Assembly (NCBI RefSeq): GCF_015352955.1
Contig: NZ_JACYOX010000017.1
Span: forward strand, 46,599-110,598
Direction: 5' to 3'
Length of the DNA: 64,000 nt
DNA from: Noviherbaspirillum soli
GTDB taxonomy: Bacteria; Pseudomonadota; Gammaproteobacteria; Burkholderiales; Burkholderiaceae_D
Below the pieces are notes generated by a model that saw only the letters and a program-made list of their open reading frames with translations, searched no databases and was not told the origin of the DNA. Below are positions 59,092-64,000 of the stretch, piece after piece. The first letter of the stretch is position 1; each line of letters starts with the position of its first letter. The translations under genes and the position numbers were made by a program.

Positions 59092-59579
59092 TCAGGGAAG
59101 TTCAACCACTGAAGGCAGTGGCATTGATTCGGTAACGTCAGCATCTTCAAATGTCGCTCTAATGCACTATCCATCAGTTGCCTTTAGCGCATGCGTATTT
59201 TTATAGACCATGGCAACTGCCCGTATTGCTGCGATGCCGATCTGCCTTTCTGATCCGTGCCTTTCTGGCACGGCCCCCTGCGATCCATCTACAAAGAGGC
59301 TGCCAATCATCACCTGGGGCTGCGCCTCAGGTCGCGTTGCTTGAACGCTTACCTGAAATTCTCCGGACCTCAAACGTAGCGACTCCTTTCATGATCCCGT
59401 CTCAGGGCTGTCGCTTCCTCCTATTGCCCGCATCAAAATCTTTCATCAATTGCAGCAAAGCTTTTCAGTCATTCCACCCGCGCAAATCCCTTTTATCGCC
59501 CCAGTTTCGCTACACTGTTCGTTTTCTTGAAGAGCGGGGCCATTCGGCGCGCCCGCTACCCATTCCAGGACGTACAGCC
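59092..59579. other. Gap before glcD
   Basis: Nearly 490 bases with no convincing gene on either strand. The glcD frame is open back to 59178 but has no homologue-like sequence there. Presumably the end of the inserted ankyrin segment plus the glcDEF promoter; I see no strong promoter match. Confidence 0.45.
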
Positions 59580-61067
59580 ATGAATGCTCCATCAGAAGCG
59601 CCGTTCGCCGCTGCGCGCCAGCGCGAGGTCGTCGATGCCCTGAACGCCGTGCTGCCGCGCGGCGCGGTCCTCTTTAACGAGGAAGACACCCGGCCTTACG
59701 AATGCGACGGCCTGGCGGCTTATCGCCAGTTGCCGATGATCGTGGTCCTGCCTGCCAACGAAGAGCAGGTGATCGCCGCGATCAACGTATGCCGTCGCCT
59801 GAAGGCGCCCATCGTACCGCGCGGCGCCGGCACCGGCCTGTCCGGCGGCGCGATGCCGATCGCCGACGGCGTGGTGATTTCCACCGCCCGGCTCAACCGC
59901 ATCGTCAGGCTCGACGCCTATTCCCGCACGGCCGTGGTCCAGCCGGGCGTGCGCAATCTCGCCATTTCCGAGGCGGCCGGCGCGCACGGGCTGTACTACG
60001 CACCCGATCCGTCGTCGCAGATCGCCTGCACCATCGGCGGCAACGTGGCCGAGAACTCCGGCGGCGTGCATTGCCTGAAATACGGCCTGACCGTGCATAA
60101 CGTGTTGCGTGTGCGCATGGTCACCATCGACGGCGAGATCGCCGAACTCGGCGGCGAGGCGCTGGACGCGCCCGGCCTGGACCTGCTGGCGCTGTTCATC
60201 GGCTCCGAGGGCATGCTGGGCGTGGTCACCGAGGTCACGGTGCGGCTGATTCCCAAGCCGCAGCAGGCGCGGGTGGTAATGGCCTCCTTCGACGACGTGG
60301 TCAAGGGCGGCAATGCGGTGGCCAACGTGATTGCCGCCGGCATCATCCCGGCCGGCCTGGAAATGATGGACAAGACCAGCTCGCGCATGGTCGAGCCTTT
60401 CGTACATGCCGGTTACGACACCGAGGCCGAAGCCATCCTGCTGTGCGAGTCCGACGGCCTGCCGGAGGAAGTCGATGAAGAGATCGCCCGCATGGAAGCG
60501 GTGTTCCGCGATTCCGGCGCCACCGCCATCGCGGTATCGCAGAACGAGGCCGAGCGCCTGAAGTTCTGGTCCGGCCGCAAGAACGCCTTCCCGGCGGCCG
60601 GCCGCATCTCGCCGGACTACTACTGCATGGACGGCACCATACCGCGCCGCAACCTGGCGCAAGTGCTGCTGGGCATTGCGGAGATGGAAAAGAAATATGG
60701 CCTGCGCTGCGCCAACGTGTTCCATGCCGGCGACGGCAACCTGCATCCGCTGATCCTGTTCGATGCCAACCAGCCCGGCGAATTCGAGCGTGCCGAGCTG
60801 TTCGGCGCCGAGATCCTCGAACTGTGCGTCGAGGTGGGCGGCACCATCACCGGCGAGCATGGCGTGGGCATCGAGAAGATCAATTCGATGTGCGTACAGT
60901 TCTCGCAGGCCGAGCTCGACGCCTTCCGCGCCGTCAAGCAGGCATTCGACACCGCGCTGCTGCTCAATCCCGACAAGGCCATTCCCAGCCTGCGCCGCTG
61001 CGCCGAGTATGGCCGCATGCATGTGCGCGCCGGCAAGCTGCCGTTCGCCGATCTGCCGCGCTTCTGA
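59580..61067 (+). CDS. glcD: Glycolate oxidase subunit GlcD
   Basis: 495-residue FAD subunit. FAD motifs PIVPRGAGTGLSGGAMPIADG and IGGNVAENSGGVHCLKYG; C-terminal substrate motifs FHAGDGNLHP and GTITGEHGVGIEK. Oxidises glycolate to glyoxylate with GlcE and GlcF at the membrane. The start at 59580 is set by AGGA nine bases upstream and by homology. First of glcD-glcE-glcF. Confidence 0.94.
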   Translation: MNAPSEAPFAAARQREVVDALNAVLPRGAVLFNEEDTRPYECDGLAAYRQLPMIVVLPANEEQVIAAINVCRRLKAPIVPRGAGTGLSGGAMPIADGVVISTARLNRIVRLDAYSRTAVVQPGVRNLAISEAAGAHGLYYAPDPSSQIACTIGGNVAENSGGVHCLKYGLTVHNVLRVRMVTIDGEIAELGGEALDAPGLDLLALFIGSEGMLGVVTEVTVRLIPKPQQARVVMASFDDVVKGGNAVANVIAAGIIPAGLEMMDKTSSRMVEPFVHAGYDTEAEAILLCESDGLPEEVDEEIARMEAVFRDSGATAIAVSQNEAERLKFWSGRKNAFPAAGRISPDYYCMDGTIPRRNLAQVLLGIAEMEKKYGLRCANVFHAGDGNLHPLILFDANQPGEFERAELFGAEILELCVEVGGTITGEHGVGIEKINSMCVQFSQAELDAFRAVKQAFDTALLLNPDKAIPSLRRCAEYGRMHVRAGKLPFADLPRF

Positions 61068-61083
61068 TTCTGAAAGAGAGTGT

Positions 61084-62151
61084 ATGGAACAGGTATTGCA
61101 GGAATTTAAGGACCGCATCGCCGGCGCCACGGCCGAGCGTCCGCTGCGCATCCGCGGCGGCGGCAGCAAGGACTGGTATGGCGGCGCCCTGCGCGGCGAC
61201 GTGCTCGACACCCGCGGCTGGCGCGGCATCGTGGCCTATGATCCGACCGAACTGGTGATCACGGTCAGGAGCGGCACGCCGCTGTCCGAGGTGGAAGCGG
61301 TGCTGGCGGAAAAGAACCAGATGCTGGCATTCGAGCCGCCGCATTTCGGCGCCGACGCGACCGTGGGCGGCATGGTGGCGGCCGGCCTGTCCGGCCCGCG
61401 CCGCGCCGCGGTGGGCGCAGTGCGCGACTTCGTGCTGGGCGCGGTGCTGATGAACCATCGCGGCGAAGTGCTGCACTTCGGCGGCCAGGTGATGAAGAAC
61501 GTCGCCGGCTACGATGTGTCGCGGGTGCTGGCCGGCTCGCTCGGCACGCTGGGCCTGCTGCTGGAAGTGTCATTGAAAGTGTTGCCACGGCCGTTCGAGG
61601 AAACCACGCTGGCCTTCAGCCTGGGCCAGGCCGACGCGATTCGCACGCTCAATGAATGGGGCGGGCAACCGCTGCCGATCTCGGCCAGCGCCTGGCTGGA
61701 CGGCACCCTGGCGGTGCGCCTGTCGGGCGCGGCCGCGGCGCTGAAGGGCGCGCGCAGCCGCCTGGGCGGCGAGGAAATCGCCGACGCTGCCGGCTTCTGG
61801 CACAGCCTGCGCGAGCAGCAGCATCCGTTCTTTGCCGCACAGGAAGCGCCGCTGTGGCGCCTGTCGCTGCCCTCGGTGGCCGCGCCGCTGGAACTCGATG
61901 GCAATCAGCTCATCGAGTGGGGCGGCGCCCAGCGCTGGCTGCATAGCAGCGCACCGGCCGACAGCATCCGTGCCGCTGCCGCCCGCGCCGGCGGCCATGC
62001 GAGCCGCTTCCGCGCCGGCACCGCCGCCGACGCACGCGACGCCGTATTTCATCCGCTTGCTCCCGCGGTGGCTGGCATCCAGCGCCGCCTGAAGCAGGCT
62101 TTCGATCCGGCCGGCATCTTCAATCCCGGCCGACTGGGAAACGATTACTGA
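61084..62151 (+). CDS. glcE: Glycolate oxidase subunit GlcE
   Basis: 355 residues, FAD-binding PCMH domain shorter than GlcD: PLRIRGGGSKDWYG, ATVGGMVAAGLSGPRR, KNVAGYDVSRVLAGSLGTLG. C-terminal FNPGRLG is usual. Start at 61084, 16 bases after glcD, with a GAGAG stretch upstream. Confidence 0.94.
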   Translation: MEQVLQEFKDRIAGATAERPLRIRGGGSKDWYGGALRGDVLDTRGWRGIVAYDPTELVITVRSGTPLSEVEAVLAEKNQMLAFEPPHFGADATVGGMVAAGLSGPRRAAVGAVRDFVLGAVLMNHRGEVLHFGGQVMKNVAGYDVSRVLAGSLGTLGLLLEVSLKVLPRPFEETTLAFSLGQADAIRTLNEWGGQPLPISASAWLDGTLAVRLSGAAAALKGARSRLGGEEIADAAGFWHSLREQQHPFFAAQEAPLWRLSLPSVAAPLELDGNQLIEWGGAQRWLHSSAPADSIRAAAARAGGHASRFRAGTAADARDAVFHPLAPAVAGIQRRLKQAFDPAGIFNPGRLGNDY

Positions 62152-62152
62152 C

Positions 62153-63376
62153 ATGCAAACCAATCTCGCCGATTTCATCAAGGACACGCCGGAAGGCAAG
62201 GAAGCCGATTCCATTCTTCGGGCCTGCGTGCATTGCGGTTTCTGCACCGCCACCTGTCCAACTTACCAGCTGCTGGGCGACGAGCTCGACGGCCCGCGCG
62301 GCCGCATCTACCTGATGAAGCAGGTCCTGGAAGGCAAGCCCGCCACTGCCAAGACCCAGCTGCACCTGGACCGCTGCCTGACCTGCCGCAACTGCGAAAC
62401 CACCTGCCCGTCGGGCGTGCGCTATGGCCGGCTGGTCGACATCGGCCGCAAGATCGTCGAAGACCAGGTGCCGCGCGCGCCGGCCGACCGCGCCGTGCGC
62501 ACCGCGCTGAAGGAAACCCTGCCGCGCAGCTGGGTGTTCAGCCCGGCGATGAAGGCCGGCCAGCTGCTGCGCCCGCTGCTGCCTGCGGTGCTGAAGAACA
62601 AGGTACCGAAGAAGCAGTCCGCCGGCGCCTGGCCGCGGCGCGAGCATGCCCGCAAGATGCTGCTGCTGGACGGCTGCGTGCAGCCGTCGATGTCGCCCAA
62701 CATCAATGCCGCCACCGCCCGCGTGTTCGATGCGCTGGGCGTGCAGCTGGTCGTCGCCCCGCGCGCCGGCTGCTGTGGCGCGATCCGCCATCACCTGAAC
62801 GACCACGATGGTGCGCGTGACGACATGCGCCGCAACATCGACGCCTGGTGGCCGCATGTGGAAGCCGGCGCCGAAGCCATCGTGATGACGGCATCCGGCT
62901 GCGGCGCCACCGTGAAGGAGTACGGCCATCTGCTGGAGCAGGATCCTGCCTATGCGCAGAAGGCCAAACGCATTTCCGAGCTCACGCGCGATTTGTCGGA
63001 ACTGCTGCCGTCCTTCGAGGAAGAGCTGAAGCAGAAACTGCGCGGCAAGGTCGCCAAGCGTGTTGCCTGGCATCCGCCGTGCACGCTGCAGCACGGGCAG
63101 AAGATTCGCGGCAAGGTGGAAGACGTGCTACGCGGCATCGGCGTGGACGTGCAACTGTGCGCCGACAGCCACCTGTGCTGCGGCTCGGCCGGCACCTATT
63201 CGGTGCTGCACCCGGACATCGCCTATGCCCTGCGCGATCAGAAGGTCGCCAACCTCGAAGCCACCAAACCGGACATGATCGTCTCGGCCAACATCGGCTG
63301 CATTACCCATCTGCAGTCGGGCACGGCGACGCCGGTGGCGCACTGGATTGAGCTCGTGGATAGCGCGCTGGCTTGA
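62153..63376 (+). CDS. glcF: Glycolate oxidase iron-sulfur subunit GlcF
   Basis: 407 residues. Two 4Fe-4S ferredoxin motifs, CVHCGFCTATC (Cys 25, 28, 31, 35) and CLTCRNCETTC (Cys 75, 78, 81, 85), then two CCG domains (CCGAIRHH, CCGSAGTYS). Passes electrons from GlcDE to the quinone pool. One base separates it from glcE. Confidence 0.95.
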   Translation: MQTNLADFIKDTPEGKEADSILRACVHCGFCTATCPTYQLLGDELDGPRGRIYLMKQVLEGKPATAKTQLHLDRCLTCRNCETTCPSGVRYGRLVDIGRKIVEDQVPRAPADRAVRTALKETLPRSWVFSPAMKAGQLLRPLLPAVLKNKVPKKQSAGAWPRREHARKMLLLDGCVQPSMSPNINAATARVFDALGVQLVVAPRAGCCGAIRHHLNDHDGARDDMRRNIDAWWPHVEAGAEAIVMTASGCGATVKEYGHLLEQDPAYAQKAKRISELTRDLSELLPSFEEELKQKLRGKVAKRVAWHPPCTLQHGQKIRGKVEDVLRGIGVDVQLCADSHLCCGSAGTYSVLHPDIAYALRDQKVANLEATKPDMIVSANIGCITHLQSGTATPVAHWIELVDSALA

Positions 63377-63386
63377 TGTTGTCTTG

Positions 63387-63409
63387 CCGGCCAGTGGGCC
63401 GGTTTTGTT
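63387..63409 (+). terminator. Terminator after glcF
   Basis: CCGGCC-AGTG-GGCCGG followed by TTTTGTT, ten bases after the glcF stop. Confidence 0.8.
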
Positions 63410-63695
63410 CCACAGCGATGGTTGCAGGGAAAAAACCGGACCCACGAGACTGGCTCTGCATCGTAAACACGAGCTCTTGCCTCCTTGGTCAACGGTGCCG
63501 CGGCATGCCCAGTCTTGGTACGCGCCTGCCATGGCGCTACGGATGCCAATTCTGTTCAAAAGTACATCTACCGAACATTCATTTTTCCTCTCCCCGAAGA
63601 ACTCCTTTCAATCGACGCGACTTAGCTTTCCTACTGATCAAAGCCGATGGCTTCCAGTTTTTCTTGAAGTTGTGCAGGTCATTTCAGGAGGGTTT
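63410..63695. other. Gap between glcDEF and the last ORF
   Basis: No gene seen. The second half becomes AT-rich like the leaders of the ankyrin genes. Confidence 0.4.
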
Positions 63696-63884
63696 ATGCC
63701 GAGGCCAGAAGTCACCAGAACCAATTCTCAATCCGATAAGCAGCCGCTATATTCCCGTATGGATGGCGAAGCCGATGATAGCGAGGCTTCCGCCAGCATC
63801 GGGAAAGCCAGGAAAAACAGCAGCAAAGAGGATGCGGTCCGTTCTTCGGCGAGTCAAAAGCCGAAAATACGCACTAGTAGTCCG
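63696..63884 (+). pseudogene. Effector-like ORF, probably cut by an insertion sequence
   Basis: ATG at 63696 with a very strong AGGAGGG four bases upstream. The first 60 codons are polar and Ser/Lys/Asp-rich (MPRPEVTRTNSQSDKQPLYS onward), as in the N-termini of the three ankyrin proteins. From about codon 61 the frame runs on to the window edge without a stop, but that DNA codes on the other strand for a transposase-like C-terminus. So the native gene appears interrupted around 63875-63884. No ankyrin repeat is visible in what remains. Confidence 0.5.
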
Positions 63885-64000
63885 TCACTCATCAATTTTC
63901 GGATAAAGGTATTTCAGCTTTATGCGTGCATCGGCGGTGCGGAATTGCCAGTCGATCCCCGCTTGCCGCCGGTTGCGCGCCTCTGCCCATTTCTGGGCAA
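63885..64000 (-). mobile_element. 3' end of a probable IS630-family transposase gene
   Basis: Reading from the window edge on the minus strand, 37 codons end at a TGA (63887-63885). The tail reads IDWQFRTADARIKLKYLYPK, which by memory resembles IS630-type transposase C-termini (WQFTT-ADARIKLK-LYP). The rest of the element is outside the window, so inverted repeats cannot be checked. Two TA dinucleotides at 63875-63879 are candidate insertion points for a TA-targeting element. Confidence 0.5.

Noticed and set aside
59178..59579. Longer N-terminus for glcD
   Set aside because: The extra 134 codons have no resemblance to GlcD, and a ribosome site supports the start at 59580.

Overview
The window is a high-GC, mostly housekeeping chromosome segment of a betaproteobacterium. 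Gene order and protein sequences point to Burkholderiales, most likely family Oxalobacteraceae (Herbaspirillum / Noviherbaspirillum / Massilia relatives). The main pointers are a pilMNOPQ-aroK-aroB-dgt block, a kdsD-kdsC-lptC-lptA-lptB-rpoN-hpf block, a BPSS1780-type membrane protein beside homoserine kinase, and xseB-ispA-dxs. The genus is inference; the class is well supported. I see no rRNA, tRNA or CRISPR array.

Layout. 1-4.1 kb: the end of a CcsB-type cytochrome c maturation protein, the periplasmic methionine sulfoxide reductase pair msrP-msrQ, then lysA-lptM divergent from cyaY. 4.1-14.7 kb: PBP1A (mrcA) divergent from pilMNOPQ, followed by shikimate kinase and 3-dehydroquinate synthase read as one continuous 561-codon ORF, then a dNTPase. 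14.7-21.9 kb: an enoyl-CoA hydratase-family hydrolase, a small unknown gene behind a textbook LexA box, then hpf, rpoN and the lipopolysaccharide (Kdo synthesis / Lpt transport) operon. 22-31 kb: a KefC-like antiporter, an AEC carrier, acylphosphatase, uvrA, an MFS carrier, ssb, and a RarD-like gene that seems to have lost its middle. 31.4-44.4 kb: a giant DUF748 (AsmA-like) protein, a di-iron ferritin-like protein coupled to a heptose adenylyltransferase, a Kbp-type BON-LysM protein, BPSS1780-thrB, DUF2782, a LOG-family protein abutting polA head to head, and a dienelactone hydrolase. 44.4-51.7 kb: a ZIP metal carrier, a Rieske oxygenase-DMT-rhodanese operon, and xseB-ispA-dxs.

51.7-64 kb is different in character. 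Three AT-richer genes for ankyrin-repeat proteins with long polar N-termini and no signal peptide sit between ordinary metabolic genes (cobalamin adenosyltransferase, FAD-linked 2-hydroxyacid dehydrogenases, a LysR regulator, glcDEF). They look acquired and effector-like. A fourth short ORF of similar N-terminal style starts at 63696 with a strong ribosome binding site. It runs into what looks like the 3' end of an IS630-type transposase read from the opposite strand at the window edge.

The observations most worth following are the LexA-boxed 77-codon orphan gene, the ankyrin gene group with its duplicated terminator and a perfect 20-bp inverted repeat, the zero-spacing LOG/polA start codons, the ZIP gene whose best start is ATC, and a paired-hairpin dispersed repeat present twice in opposite orientations. 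All family assignments come from reading the translations by eye; no database search was run.
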